A DNA stretch of 64,000 nucleotides from Serinus canaria (GCF_022539315.1 NC_066319.1:23894093-23958092); one strand, 5' to 3'. Positions 45,401 to 56,739 are shown, counted from the stretch's first letter. The notes: a model not told the origin generated them from the sequence alone. Made by a program: numbers and translations.

Positions 45401-48400
45401 CCAAGGCACATCTCTCACCTCCCGTATGTTCCGGGATCCTGACTCCCTGAAGGAAGGCTTGCAGCGGAAATTTATCTGTAGGAAGAACACATGAGAGGAA
45501 CCAGTAAAACCATCATACCTGAAGGAAATCTACTGGAATTTACTGCACTACAGTAAGGTTCAGAACCTTTGGAGTTGTTTGGTACTCGCCACAAAACCCT
45601 CACATGTCTTGGTTACTGAACAAAATGGGGCCTGGGCTCCCAATCATATCACTAGATCCTCATTTTGGTACTGTCTCCTCAGAAGACCCCTCTCTGCAAT
45701 TACACATTGCAGTTCCCCAATCTTCTTGTATTTCACTGCCCAAGAAAAGGCTGCTACAGTTTTGCGAGCTGCAGGGAGGGCTTAACAAGCTCTACTCACT
45801 TTCTCCAGCTGTTCGATGCAGGGTGTATGCACTACGATCTTGCAGGCTGCACACTTGCGCCTGGAGAGAGGTTTTTGCTGAAGGGTAAGAAAAGGGGAGG
45901 AAAAAAACATATGTGAATGAAAATGTACAGTGTTCAGAGCCTGGCAAGCTCAGCCTCCCATCATACCTCCTTCTTATGTACTGGGATACAGAACAAGCCC
46001 TGTTGTAACATTAGATACAACCAAGACTTCCTATCTAGTGAAGGGGTCTAAGCATGTGCCTATAGCAGATGTTCTCAAGCCTGGTACAGAGCAGGGAGGT
46101 GCTTTCCCTATTGTCCTGTCCCGCAGTCCTTGTCTTTTTCCGACACTGAGAGCACCATGGAAGCTGGTCTGGGAGGCACCTGCAGGGTGGCATCAGTGGC
46201 AGGTACCTGCAGAATGGCAGGCAGAGGGTGGCATCAGTGCTCCATGTCCTGCACCACGAGCAGGACTGAGCCTACAAACTGGGCGGGAGGACTGCAGAGG
46301 CAGGAGGCAACAGGCCTGGGTCTCCAGAGCTCGCTTTTCTCCTCTATTGAAAGGTCTTGGATTCAGATTGTCCTTTCAAGGGTGTGGAATACCAACAGCC
46401 TCTCTGTGGAACCCTCCAGGCAAGTAGCAGCCCTACAAGTTCCCATTACAAACTGAGAACCAGCATTGGCAGAAACAGGGGTCTAGGCCCTTGGGTATGC
46501 AGAGGCAGGAGGAAACAGGCCCTGCTTCAGCAGCTCCCCAGACCCCTGCATGTCCCCCAGCAGCAGCAGCAGCAGCAGCGTGGCCTCTGCGGTCTCCCCA
46601 TAAGGTGACAGCACAGCCATGTTTGTTGCCCCAGGTGACTCACCAGAAGCTTTGCCATGCAATTCTGTTCCCCAACGTAGCAAAAGTCCCCAGAGACATT
46701 GGTCTCAAACCAGATGTGCTCCCCATAGACTGCAGCCTCCTGAAACACACAAGACAACACAAGCTCTGACAGCAACCCCAGAGAGGCACCCGAGCCCCTA
46801 AAATACTTTGTGCAAGGGACTGGATACTGGACAATGCTGGGGGTGGGAGGTTGGAGCTAGGTGGAGGCCAGGAGACAAGATGCATGCAACAGCCAGGGAC
46901 ATCTGGAGAGAGGAAACCTCAGAAAGCTGCTGCCATGGCCCACCTGCTGTAAACAAGAGGGCCCCAGGAAACTAAACCAAGACCTACAAACCACTTGTAG
47001 TGTCCTGCACAGGAGAGCTGTTTTCATCATCCCAAGAGGAGGCATCAGGGCAAACTCAGTGCAGGGGACACTCCTGAACCAGCTTCTGTTCTACAATCTG
47101 AATATGCAGCTTAAAACCTGTGGGGCATTGCCTGTTAAGGAGCAGGGGCTTACTCCTGTTGCTTGGCCCCAGCCAACAGATCTTGGCTGTCAGAAGCAGA
47201 AAAGCTGGGAGTGGAGTAGTTATGCCATCCCTCCAGAAACCACCTGTGCCTCCACAGCCTCTCTCTTGCAGCATCAAGTAGTGCTGCCAGGAGCACAGAT
47301 GCTGGCACCAGCTGGTGGCAATGGGGGAGGCTATAAATGTGTCAAAGTCAGTTACCTGGGAAGCCTCAACCCAGGGAAGAGCCTGCTGCTTCTTGGCCAA
47401 GGGACCATTCCATGCAATGTCCAGCAAAACACAGTACAACTTACGCTCCAATCCACAGTGCTGCATATCTGCCTCTCTGAGTCACTCCTCAAGGCTAGTG
47501 CCGGGTTTGGCTGGGCTACCATGTGTTGGAGACTCGATTTGGCAATAGCTTTCCTGGAAGACAAAGGAGGGCTGGCTATTAAATAAATATGCAAAGCACA
47601 ACCTGCTTCTAAGATGCAACGTGAGGCTGGAGCAGAAAAGCCTCCTCAGGACCAAGTGGCTGGAAATGAGGTGAATTTCCATCCCAGGTGGCTGAGAAGT
47701 ACCTTTTTCTGTGAGATAGTCCTGTGGGATGAAGAGGTACTGGCCATGTTGCTGACAGCTCAGCCAGACAGCCTGTACCTAACAAAAGGCACAGCCTGAG
47801 CCTGCTGGGTTAATGCCCTCAGCGATAAGAGCTCCACTGTAAAACACCCAGGGAGTGTCCACAGAGCTGCAGTGGTGGGACTGCCTTTGCAGGGACAATC
47901 TAGAGGACCTGTCCAACAGTCTCCCTGTATCTCTCAGGCACCTCAGAGCCTGGGCTGTTTACAGGGACCAGTACAACTGGCCAGAACAAAAGCAGCTGTT
48001 TGTTTGGGGCTAGTAAGCTTCTCCCAGATGTGCTAGGGTGGAGGAAAGGAGCAGAAATTCCAACCAAGAGGAGAAAGTGTGCATCTCCAGCCAGTAACCA
48101 GGCCTACCACATTCCTCTGATCCCCGTCTGGCAGGAGAGGACACCCACAAGCCCCAGGAACTGCACCAAGAGCATCAGTGGCATACCTGGCCCGAGTGGA
48201 AGATGCTTATGGTACGCCAGCAGCACTGCAAGACACCAACGACAGCCAGGACCAACGGCGCTGAGTCTCTTCCCTCCTTCCCCACCAAACCTGGGTCTGC
48301 ACTCCCCCTCTCCCCTCCCCAAGGCGCTGCCACCATACATACAGCAGCCGGGGGCTCCAGCCGTCCGGGGTGGTGTGGCAGATGGGCTCCGGTCCCAAAC

Positions 48401-49127
48401 CCTTGACGAGGGTGGCAGAGGGGCACTTGGTTCCAGCCACTCCTGCACAGCGCCGGGCCAGCAGCCGTGGGTGGCTGGAGGGGAGCAGCCCAGGCTGAGG
48501 GGCATCGCTGGAGCGCCGGTGCTGGCTGAGGCGGCGGTAGCGGCCCGGCAGGCCGTAGGCAGCCCGGCCGTGCAGGGCCTCAGTGGGCAGGCGGCTGGAG
48601 GAGGCGCGCCGCAGGCAGCGGGGGCCCCGCGACAGCAGGCCTGCCTGGAGCGGCCGCAGCTGGGGCAGCATGGCCAGCCACGTCTCCTCAGCACTATGCC
48701 CGTGCTGGCCCTGCTCAGCTCCTGCTGCTGCACCACCGTCCTCTGGAGACTCAGATGTGGAGCTGTCAGTGCAGTGAACCCTGTCCCCCTCCTCTCCTGT
48801 GGGGACGAGGCTGGCCAGGAGGACAGTGGGACCCAGCAGCTGGGCATCAATAGCTTGTGCCTGGCCTCCACGCTTCTTCTGCACGGCAAACCTGGGGCTG
48901 AGGCAGGGCGGTGTGGTGCTGGAGCGGCGACGCGTGCCGGGACGCCGGACCAGGCCCAGGCAGGAGAGGGATGGCACTGGGGTGCCTGAGCCGCGGCGGC
49001 ACTGAGTCAGCGAGGCGGAGGGCAGCCCCACCTGGGAGCGACGCCTGGCCTTGCCCGTGGGCACAGCCACCACGCTGGTGCGCCGCAGCCCCTTCCGCCC
49101 AAAGTGCCGCCTAAAAAAGGTTTCCAT
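24406..49127 (-). CDS. DGKZ: Diacylglycerol kinase zeta, long form
   Basis: Phosphorylates diacylglycerol to phosphatidic acid, damping signals that run through protein kinase C and RasGRP. 31 coding exons, transcript order: 49127-48343, 47487-47445, 46739-46644, 45877-45800, 45475-45419, 43316-43248, 42835-42764, 42457-42341, 42248-42177, 41887-41792, 41519-41437, 41249-41189, 40784-40671, 40277-40137, 39621-39543, 39255-39200, 38150-38088, 37852-37779, 37667-37556, 37246-37047, 36751-36651, 36517-36438, 35063-34994, 30427-30387, 29794-29604, 29119-29088, 28334-28291, 27934-27814, 27286-27250, 26968-26869, 24522-24406. They sum to 3,402 bases, 1,133 residues plus stop. All introns are GT/AG and phases agree at every junction. 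Domains: Ser/Arg-rich N-terminus 1-262, two C1 zinc fingers about 284-345 and 359-430, MARCKS-like basic segment 440-463, catalytic 480-610, accessory 630-800, ankyrin repeats about 995-1095, C-terminal PDZ ligand ETAV. This fits the human long isoform (1,117 residues). DGK-iota, the nearest paralogue, is less likely given MDK and CHRM4 beside it. Confidence 0.96.
24523..26868 (-). other. DGKZ: DGKZ last intron (intron 30)
   Basis: 2.3 kb without recognisable exons on either strand. It holds a perfect 14-bp hairpin at 25,282-25,316. A 234-codon open frame on the + strand (25,089-25,793) looks like chance. Confidence 0.8.
25282..25316. repeat. Perfect 14-bp inverted repeat, 7-base loop
   Basis: TTTCTCTATCAGGA (25,282-25,295) and its exact reverse complement TCCTGATAGAGAAA (25,303-25,316) flank ACAATGG. 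Pairing does not extend outward, so the hairpin is too short for a typical microRNA precursor. It lies inside DGKZ intron 30. Confidence 0.9.
29088..29119 (-). other. DGKZ: DGKZ exon 26, 32-base micro-exon
   Basis: Bounded by a good acceptor (CCCTTCCAG ending at 29,120) and donor (GTGAGT at 29,087). It encodes [11 protein letters not shown] and joins exon 25 to exon 27 in frame, entering after two bases of a codon and leaving after one. It lies in the variable Pro/Ser-rich linker before the ankyrin repeats, where human sequence differs. Skipping it would break the frame unless another exon is substituted. Confidence 0.85.
29604..29794 (-). other. DGKZ: DGKZ exon 25, linker before the ankyrin repeats
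   Basis: Begins with [20 protein letters not shown], nearly identical to the mammalian protein, then runs into a Ser/Pro/Thr-rich low-complexity linker (about residues 935-983) of the kind expected to be disordered. It ends two bases into a codon at CCCAG followed by GTGAGT. Confidence 0.93.
32535..32827. mobile_element. 293-bp solo LTR inside the CR1
   Basis: Begins TGTTGC and ends GCAACA, a perfect 6-base terminal inverted repeat of the TG...CA type used by retroviral LTRs. CR1 sequence stops at TTGTAGGGAG just before it and resumes at AGTGATAAGG just after it. The 5-base flanks (GGGAG and GATAG) match only partly, consistent with an old target duplication. No internal coding region is present. 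Confidence 0.7.
33126..34018. mobile_element. 893-bp LTR-type insertion with 5-bp target duplication
   Basis: Starts TGTCC and ends TGACA, and is flanked on both sides by GACAC (33,121-33,125 and 34,019-34,023). CR1 sequence resumes right after the second flank. A 5-bp duplication is usual for ERVL-like (class III) elements. TATAAA-like words near 33,190-33,205 and AATAAA at 33,282 lie on the + strand. No protease, polymerase or envelope frame is visible, so it is a solo LTR or a short non-autonomous element. Confidence 0.75.
34597..34830 (-). mobile_element. CR1 ORF2 endonuclease fragment
   Basis: The - strand frame 34,811-34,587 reads [20 protein letters not shown] and [14 protein letters not shown], diagnostic of the N-terminal endonuclease of CR1 ORF2. 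It abuts the reverse-transcriptase part at about 34,597, so the middle of ORF2 is missing. It may be one internally deleted CR1 or two adjacent insertions. Confidence 0.85.
36438..36751 (-). other. DGKZ: DGKZ exons 21-22
   Basis: Exons 36751-36651 and 36517-36438 encode residues about 823-883, including [20 protein letters not shown] and [18 protein letters not shown]. These match the region after the accessory kinase domain of mammalian DGKZ. Exon 21 ends one base into a serine codon completed by exon 22. Confidence 0.93.
37047..39621 (-). other. DGKZ: DGKZ exons 15-20: accessory kinase domain
   Basis: Exons 39621-39543, 39255-39200, 38150-38088, 37852-37779, 37667-37556 and 37246-37047 encode residues 629 to 823. 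They form the accessory DAGK domain that folds with the catalytic domain. Visible landmarks are [31 protein letters not shown] and [20 protein letters not shown], the last almost identical in human DGKZ. All junctions hold phase. Confidence 0.95.
40671..41887 (-). other. DGKZ: DGKZ exons 10-13: catalytic domain
   Basis: Exons 41887-41792, 41519-41437, 41249-41189 and 40784-40671 encode residues 464-581. They carry the lipid-kinase fingerprints: NPKSGG (about 488-493), the ATP-binding GGDGT (539-543, whose aspartate or glycines abolish activity when mutated in DGK enzymes) and [11 protein letters not shown] (566-576). No catalytic residue is missing, so the enzyme should be active. Confidence 0.96.
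42177..42248 (-). other. DGKZ: DGKZ exon 9: MARCKS-like basic segment
   Basis: Encodes [20 protein letters not shown] and a few more residues (440-463). In mammals this segment is a nuclear localisation signal and is phosphorylated by protein kinase C to control nuclear entry. The serines and lysine clusters are conserved here. Confidence 0.95.
44337..44650. repeat. Purine-rich tract in DGKZ intron 5
   Basis: About 300 bases strongly dominated by A and G on the + strand, so pyrimidine-rich in the DGKZ transcript, without a simple repeat unit. It lies in the 2.1-kb intron between exons 5 and 6. Confidence 0.5.
46558..46578. repeat. (CAG)7 microsatellite, CTG in DGKZ RNA
   Basis: Seven uninterrupted CAG units on the + strand, read as CTG in the DGKZ pre-mRNA. 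The tract starts 66 bases downstream of the exon 3 donor (46,643), in intron 3. Confidence 0.95.
48343..49127 (-). other. DGKZ: DGKZ exon 1: long-isoform N-terminus
   Basis: 785 coding bases starting [10 protein letters not shown], the same start as the human long isoform, and containing [19 protein letters not shown] and [12 protein letters not shown], which are conserved. It is Ser/Arg-rich with many likely phosphorylation sites. The in-frame open stretch extends upstream to 49,409 but family length and an acceptor at 49,144 argue against using it. The exon ends in a CT that is completed by exon 2 through the donor GTATGT. Confidence 0.93.
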
Positions 49128-49143
49128 TGCATCCGGATGGTGG
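49128..49143 (-). other. DGKZ: DGKZ 5' UTR remnant and acceptor
   Basis: On the - strand TGTGTTAACAG ends at 49,144, sixteen bases upstream of the METFF start codon. This suggests a spliced untranslated leader from an exon farther right. The polypyrimidine tract is weak, so transcription might instead start nearby. Confidence 0.4.
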
Positions 49144-52100
49144 CTGTTAACACAGAGACCAGGGATTAAGTAAGCTCCCCTGTGAGTCCCAGGCCACCCT
49201 GTGGCTGTCAGGGCAAGGGGACAGTGGGAAGCAAGGGATAGAGGGCTGAAGCAGGGAGTGGGAGACATGGCAATGCCACCTGAGCCAGGTGGTAGTGATG
49301 CTCCCCACAGCTTTACTGCTCCATGAGTCTCACAGCTCAGCCCAGAGGGCTGCAAGGCAGGGCAGGTGTCACCGCCTAGCCAGGACCCTCTGCATTCCCT
49401 GCACTCCACTAAGCAGAACCCCTGTGCACCCTGAGGTGCCGATCAGCCCTGGCACCTCCATCACCCCTACCACTCTCCTGATGCTGATCCACCTGGTTTT
49501 CACACAGGAACCGCTCTCTAGCTAGGTATCAGTCCCACCAAATTTGTAGCAAATTGAAATTAAGCCCTTGTAAGTCCTACAGAAAAAAACTGATCAGGAC
49601 AGTAAAACCAGGGCAGGAAAATTTGGTAGAAGAGGTCTGGGAGAGCTGGAAGTTGGGAGAGGCTGGGGCAGGAGAGGCTGGAGAAGAGAGTTAGGAAGAT
49701 CATTCCATCTGTCCTAAGCAAAACTTCCCTCTTATGGGAGAAAGAGCTTTATGGAAAGCTCATGCTTTCCCTGCCCAGCTCTCAAAGCTTGACAGGCTGC
49801 CTGGACATTGCAACAGTCTGTTGAAAGCCACGGGTGGAAGGTGCTGCAAGACTTTCAGTGGCTCAGCACACAAAGGCCTGAGTGGAAGGAGCTGAATCTG
49901 GCTAGCTCCAGTGCTCCTGTCCTCCAGAGACAGTGCTTCATTTCCCACCCTCCAGCTGTCACCTCTCTTCAGCTGCTAGAGTATTTATTCAAGGCCAACT
50001 TTAAAAAAACCCGCCAAAACCCTTAGTTTGGTAGAAGCAAATTTCTTCTCTTCAATTGCTCCCAAGGCAGGAGACTTGATCATGGCAGCCTGCAAGCACA
50101 CACAAGCCACCATCACCACCACCACTCTCAAAGATTTCCATGCTGTGCAAGGCATCTCCTCTACACACCACAAGAGCATGGGCATGCTGCTCACCATGCA
50201 GACTGACATCTCCTCCCCTTTTTCTATCTTCCTCTCTTCCCGTGCTCTTTTACATTCTTATGGATCAGTAATATCAGAGAACCTTCAGGAGATCACTCTG
50301 GCCTAAACTTCCAATGAGCCAAGGCCCACACAAACACATGAATTTATCAGAAGCTTCTTCCCTGTTTATTTGGGAAATGCATGTAAGATGGGACATGGAG
50401 TTTTTGATAGTGCTTGTAGCACAAGCAGCCCATTGGGCTGTACCTCTTTTTAATAGATGAGTACAAAGGTGAGTTTGTATTCTGGAAAAGACAAGGCTTG
50501 GTTTGGTCTCCTCCACCCTTGCAGACAAGGAAGGCCAGCTCTTCAGTTTCTATAGGCTTATCACCATGCCTGTACTCAGTAATGCAAGGGAAGGAGGGAC
50601 GAGTGAGGAAAGGAGGGAAGGAGGCAGGAAGGAAGGCAATGGCCTCCAGAGAGCAGCATCAGGGCAGCTAAAGCCTGGCTGAACTGAAAGCACAGCCAAA
50701 GTGTCACCTCCTCAGAAGTATTTCTCAAGTTCTACCACTGCAAGCAATGCAGGCAGGTACTTGGTCACCAGAAGGTTCAATCCACCCAAGGCCGATGCAG
50801 CTTTGCAGAGGGCATCAGCATTTTGCTGATGACTCTGTTTCCAGCCTATTCCCAACACTGCAGTGCTCCATTCATGTACCCTTCACCATATTATCTGCAA
50901 GATGATGTACAGTAAACAGCACAGAATCGGAGAATTTAAATTTTCCCTGTACACTTGGAGGCCATTTCCTCTTGCTCTATCACTTGTTACCTGGGAGAAG
51001 AGACTGACCCCACACCTTGCTACAACCTCCTCTCAGGTAGTTATAGAGCTCAATAAGGTCTCCCATGATCCTCCAGCTTCCTCAGCCATTCCTCCTAAAA
51101 CTTGTCCCATAGACCCTTCACCAGCTGTACTGTCCTCTGGATGTGCTCCACCACCTCAGTGACAGGATAAGGGCCCGAAACTGGACACAGCACTCGAGGT
51201 GTGGCTTCACCAGTGCTGAGGACAAAGAAACAGTCACTTTCCAGTCCTGCTGGCCACACTTACTGACACAGGCCAGGATACTGCTGGCCTTCATGGCCAC
51301 TTGGCACACGCTGGATCATGTTCAGATGGCTGCCAATGAGCATCATCACCAACAGGTATTAAAAACTGTCTGAACAAATAAAACATATTAAAAAACACAA
51401 GCAAGAACACAGGATTTGGCACATTGCAACAGACCCTTTTTGGCCAGCTTTAGCTCGTGGTACTGACCAAAGGCACCTCAAATGAGCTGAATGGCTGTTC
51501 CCTCCCACCCCAGATATTCCACAAGCACAAAGCTGCTCCGCTGCTTACTGTGTTGCTGCTGCGGGCAGGAAGATCTCTCAACACAGCTTCCTTCCTTTTT
51601 GCACCAGTCTCGTGAGGAAATCTGCTACAACAACCTTGGTTTGACATTTATGTTTGAGCACTAGCTGACTGCAGATCTTTTTATCTTCAGGACTGTCTGT
51701 AAATGGCATGTGGAATCAAGCTCTGACCACCAGTGGTGAAGGTTATTACAAGACTGCCAGCTGACAGCCCATGACAGCAGCATGTGACAGCTCAGATATG
51801 CTGGGTGTACAGATCCCCACCTCTTGCATCTCACTACCAACCTGAGCTCCAAATGGTGTATTGCAGGTGTGAGAGCTGCTGCTGTGGAGCAGATGGACAA
51901 ACTGCCGGGGCTGCCCATGGTTGATATGCATTAGCAGAGCTGCATGCAGAGCAGCTGGGGAACCATGCAATAGACAGAGAGGAGCACGAAAAGAGCTAAG
52001 CCTCGGAAGCCTAACACCAGCACATTTCTGGCATCTCTATTGTTTGTCACTAAAAAAAGATGGAGAGGAGCCAGCACCTGCGGTTGCTCTGTAGAGCACA

Positions 52101-55100
52101 TTACTCGGCTCAGTTAGGTAAGGAGGCTGGATCAAGGCAGCCTGGCATTTGCAGAGTAAGGAAGTATTGCTGCATGTACTGGTATATCAACTCTACTTAT
52201 GAGCAGATACACACTGTCATTTCAATCTCCTTCTGTGAATAAGGAAGGAGACAGTAGCTCTGGTCTGCTCATGATCTGCAGAGCTCTTGAAAGGTGGGGT
52301 GTTTTTTTACTACCAGACTCCTCAAAGCATCCTACACACCCTGCCTGGCCTCAGTGCAGAGATGCTGCTGAAGCAGGAACATGTCCCATCAAGATCTAAA
52401 TACCCTTGGAAAGCACAGCAGGAATCGAAGAGGAAAAATTTGCATCTTGTAACTGCAGTGGACATAGAGCTTATGAATCAGCTGTTATGGAGACATCTCT
52501 CCAGATATCCAGCAGCTATCCCTCATTTGGTGATGGTGGTTCCAAAACCAGACAGGCTGACCCTTAGGGCTTAACATGCAGTGTCTCCCATGACATAATC
52601 TTTGTCCACATCACAAAGAGACTCTGGATATTCCAGATATCCACTATTCTGCTTTGCTTCACTAGCCTAGAGCAAACTCCCATGTACCATACTTAACAGG
52701 CTCTCTGTGATAGCAGAGGGATCCTGTGCCATATACCCTCTTGGCCCTTCCTTTGCATTATTATTCCCTTTGTCCCTCAAGCAGCCTGGTCGATTCCTGT
52801 CAGTGCCCAGAAGCAAGAGAGATCTCAGGTTACCTTCATACAGTGACAAATCTGGCACCCCTCTCCTGGCACCAAAGGAGGCAAGAGGATCCTACTGCAG
52901 GACGTTGCTGATACTAAATGCACAAGCCTTGAGCCACAGAGAAGTCTGGACATAATAATACCATCAGCTCCTCCTGACCTTTCAGCAAACCTCCAGTTAG
53001 TCAACTGGAAAGCATTTTTTCCAACCACGGGACTACCAGGGAAACAAGTCCGAGAGCTTCGCCTCGTTCCATGACGAGCACCTGTCCTGATGGCAGCTGG
53101 CTGGATTCCTGCATCCTGGTTAGCTGTGGGTGCTGGGGAGCTGCTGTGGCACTAGAGCTGGCAGAGTCTGAGCAGGAGCCCACTTCAGTTTACAAGCTGT
53201 CTTCTCCTGGCAAAGACACTTGACTCATACAGATCAGCCACAAAGAAAGTGTGTTATTAATAGGCACTCCTGTGTGACAGCAAGATCTCCTGGGCTTCTC
53301 CCCTGTCGCCTCCCTGCCTCCTCCCTGCCAGGGCACTGGAGGAACTGAGGGACCCAGGAGCCCATCCGGAGAGCTGCTGCTCCTTCCCACCCCGCTGGCA
53401 TACCACTGGTTGCCTTCAGCCTCTGTTTCCATCACAAGCTTGCACAGCCCACAATGCCCTTTCAGTGCTCTGATATTCAATCTTCCCATGTATGCTACTG
53501 TCCTTACACCACCCCTGCTGAGATCCTGTCCCCTCTCTCTGGTCCTGCTTCCTGCACATCATCACCGACCTCTCCTCTCCCTGGGGCTCCCCAGCCAGGC
53601 TTCAAGAGCAACCTGCACAGATGAGGTCTGCTGAGGAAGGTGCCCCTGTGCCAGATGGGGAAAGGAAAATGGTCGTCAAGATGTGGTGCTGCCCTCAAGC
53701 TTTGGTTGCAGTGAGCTGTGCAGTAATCAGCAAGTTCCTATACTGTGCACTTTTTTCTACTCAGAATTTCCATTCCAGCTGTCATCTCTTCAACCATCAC
53801 ACAAATAAAACCAAGTCAGAAGCTTCCCCACACTGGGTCCGGTATAAGCAAGGAGATGGGGCTCCCCCCAGCACAGGGACGGGGAGGCTCCATCCAAGCC
53901 GTGAGCCTTTCAAAGCACCATGAGAGGTGAGCTATGGGCTATGCTCATCTACTTTAGGATTCATACATTTGACCTACTGCAACAAGTGCCACCACCTATA
54001 TGGGCCACTTCCAGGCTTCTGAGCTGCAGGAGCATGGTATTCCCAGAAGAAGGACAAGGACATCCTCAGTTGCACTGTCACCCTGCAGAGGAAGGGATTA
54101 CTGCTGCAACTGTGAGGTTGCCTCTCCAGGCTGCAGAAGCCAATTTCTGATACTAGCACGGTACTCAGAGAGCAGCACATCTCAGCTTCTCTTTCAGTGA
54201 GTCCTGGGCCTGATCAAGATTAATTCAGACCTCTCTGCTAGTAAGAAAGCAAGGCAAGTGCTTAGAAACCAGCTGGTGGTCAGATGCATGCAGCTGCAAA
54301 GGACATCCTCCCAGCCCTGTGGTCCCTGAGGTCCCTGCACGTGATGCATAGAGGTCCCTGTCAGGGCTACTGGGCATGGGCATGAGAGCAAGGCACCCCA
54401 ACAATATCTAAGCATGTTTGCCAACTTGCTCAGAAGACTATCAGTGTCACTGGGCACTCTGGGTGGCCAATCTGGAGGTCCCAGGACAGCACTTCTTCAC
54501 AAGGGACAGGCAGCTATATCAGTGTAGGGTCTTTGTATCCATCCTGTACCTGGCTAAGCAAGAGCACAACTCACAGCCAGTCAGGAGTTGGGAACACCAG
54601 GGGGAAGAGATACAACTTCTAAGATGCTTTCTTGGAATGAGCAAGTCAGGGTGATAGGTGCAACACCAAGGACCGGCAGCTGCCTTGGGGACAATTGTAG
54701 AAAGGCAAAGAAATGAAATACCACAGTTTGACAGTTTGTCATGGTAGGCTTCTCCAAGTGGCAGAGCCGGGTGGAAGGACACTGCCTAGCCATGCCTCAA
54801 ACAAAGCAAAAGCCATCCCACCTTCATGCATGGCCCTCCACAAGAAAATGCTCACACTTGGTTTTCTGAGAAGAACAGGGGCTGGAAGCAGAAGGGACTG
54901 AGACTTTTTATACAGTTCATAGCATTTTCCCAGCACCCTTCTCATAGCAGCTCCATTCCACCTCACCCCAAGCTCTGCATGATGCCATGGTGCCGTCTCC
55001 TTTTTCACCACCTTCTCAGGGCAAACGTGAGATCTGTTTTAAGGCACATCTGCCAGAGCAGCTCAGCTCCTCAACAGAGATTTCATAAAGTGAAGAGTTT

Positions 55101-56700
55101 GTCAGCCCTAACATTCAGAGTAATGTTCCCATTACAACAATGTGATTTCCTTCCCAAAATCCATGGAAGACAGTGTTTTATCTTAATTTAAACCAAAACC
55201 ATCTCCTTGGAGCCTCCTGGGCTGACTCTGGGCATTTATATCCCTTGACAACTTTCCACCATCATAATGTTATGAAGTTTATATGCCAGTACAGTAAATA
55301 ATCTGCCTCCTGGCAATCAAGAAACCTGACAGCACTGATGTAAACAATCTGTTGCTGCATTTGGCTGAGGAGCTGAACAGCAAGACTGACAGCTTTGAGT
55401 CATGAATTAACCAGGGCTGAAACGCAGAGAATGAGCCCTGGACTCAGGGACGTTACCCATGGTGCTGGGGCTGAGGCTGAGCAGGGGTTGGGGGAGAGGC
55501 TGGCCACACGTTTCTATTTTGGTCCCATCAGCAGGACTAGTGATGCAGGCTGGGAAGGAGTTGGAGAGTTTCTTCTCTCTCTCTCTGAGCTTCCTTTCCA
55601 GAGTGACGCACATGAAGCCAGGCAGCAGGGGCCTCAGCCAGGGTGTCCTGGTGGTTTAGGTACTCAGACCATGGTTTCTTTTGCAGATTCCCATTATCAC
55701 ACCCAGTGGTGGTCCCCTTGTTCAGTACACACAGCTCTGTTCCTCACAAGGAGGGACACACTATTTAAAGGGTGGCCAGTCCCACAGCCCAGCTGTTGGA
55801 TCCAAACTCCCAGAGCAGCCCCAGAGTTTTTCCCCAGCACACAAGGACAAAATCCTGGCACAGAAATTACTACTGGCCACAGTGCTGCCCCAGGCAGGGC
55901 AATACACAGTGTCTGCCCAGGGAGGAGGCGATGAACCTTGTGTAACAACAAAGCTGCAGTGTAGCAGATAGAGAACACAGGCAGTGATTCCCAAGGCTAG
56001 TAAGTCTCTGCACCTTCCATAGCAAAGTCAGGAAAACCTCAGGCACTCCACAACATGCATTGATCACTGACCAGAAAGATGGGACTCACATGCCTCCCTC
56101 CAGCCCACAGCAGGGATCAGAAAGGGCATTCCCCTGCTCCTGGCATAAGCAGGGAATCACAGTGCCACCAGCATCAGAGGATATACCAGGAGTCCACAAT
56201 CTGTCCTGCTTTCCTAAACTATTCCAAAGCAAAGCGACTGAGGACTGAGGGTCCTGGCAAGGTACAGGCTAGCTCCCTGTCCTCTGCTACCTGCAGATTT
56301 CCTGCTGCCACCCCCATGCCACATGGACTGGCAGGACGAAAGCAGCAGAACGGGTGGCTGGAAATACACCACTGGCAGGGCAACCCCACAAAAACAGCAG
56401 CCAAGCACCACTGAGTGCCACGGTGGCTGTGTTTTGCAGACCCCTCGCCTGAACCCTGGGGACTGCTGTGGATCGGCTTTGCTCCAGGCTCTGGCAGAAA
56501 ACAGTGCTCGACAGAAGCAAAGTTGAGGGTCTCGGGGATGACTCCGGGGTCTGCTCCCCCTGTCCTTCACAGTGGTCTGGAACCAAATGCCACACCTACA
56601 AAACTAAGGGCTGTCTCTCCCCCCAGGTCCCCTCCCATCCCCCACCCAGTACAAACAAAAGCAGCAAGCGTGAGGGAGAGAGATAAGCAGGACAAGGAAA
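49144..56700. other. DGKZ 5' flank or first intron, no coding exon seen
   Basis: No conserved coding frame is visible. It contains a CR1 fragment at 50,924-51,356 and a purine-rich run at 50,580-50,640. If the DGKZ promoter lies in the GC-rich stretch at 56.8 kb, this is intron. Confidence 0.5.
50924..51356 (-). mobile_element. CR1 LINE 3' fragment
   Basis: Starts with the CR1 tail (GCACAGAATCGGAGAATTT) and continues through the standard CR1 landmarks in reverse: TTACCTGGGAGAAGAGACTG, CTACAACCTCCTCTCAGGTAG, ACTCGAGGTGTGGC and GCTGGATCATGTTCAG. Frames are broken. The 5' end is truncated, as usual for CR1. Confidence 0.9.
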
Positions 56701-56739
56701 GGGGAGATAGTGGGAAAAAGCCCCCGTGACCTGATCCGG

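Larger units (their letters stand above)
42341..46739 (-). other. DGKZ: DGKZ exons 3-8: two C1 zinc fingers
   Basis: Exons 46739-46644, 45877-45800, 45475-45419, 43316-43248, 42835-42764 and 42457-42341, all phase 0, encode residues 277-439. The first cysteine-rich domain starts [20 protein letters not shown] and includes [20 protein letters not shown]. The second starts [18 protein letters not shown] and ends through [15 protein letters not shown]. All zinc-ligand cysteines and histidines appear present. Exon 6 has an unusually long A-rich (on +) polypyrimidine tract upstream of its acceptor. Confidence 0.95.

Noticed and set aside
46861..47586. 241-codon open frame on the + strand
   Set aside because: It runs antisense across DGKZ exon 2 and its introns with no family resemblance.
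48104..48889. 261-codon - strand frame overlapping DGKZ exon 1
   Set aside because: It is in a different frame from the conserved METFF reading frame and has no family resemblance.
48000..48989. 329-codon open frame on the + strand
   Set aside because: It lies antisense to DGKZ exon 1. High GC suppresses stops, and the - strand frame is the one matching the DGKZ family.
49128..49409. In-frame upstream extension of the DGKZ start
   Set aside because: The extra residues are unlike any DGKZ, an acceptor lies at 49,144, and the METFF start matches the human long form.
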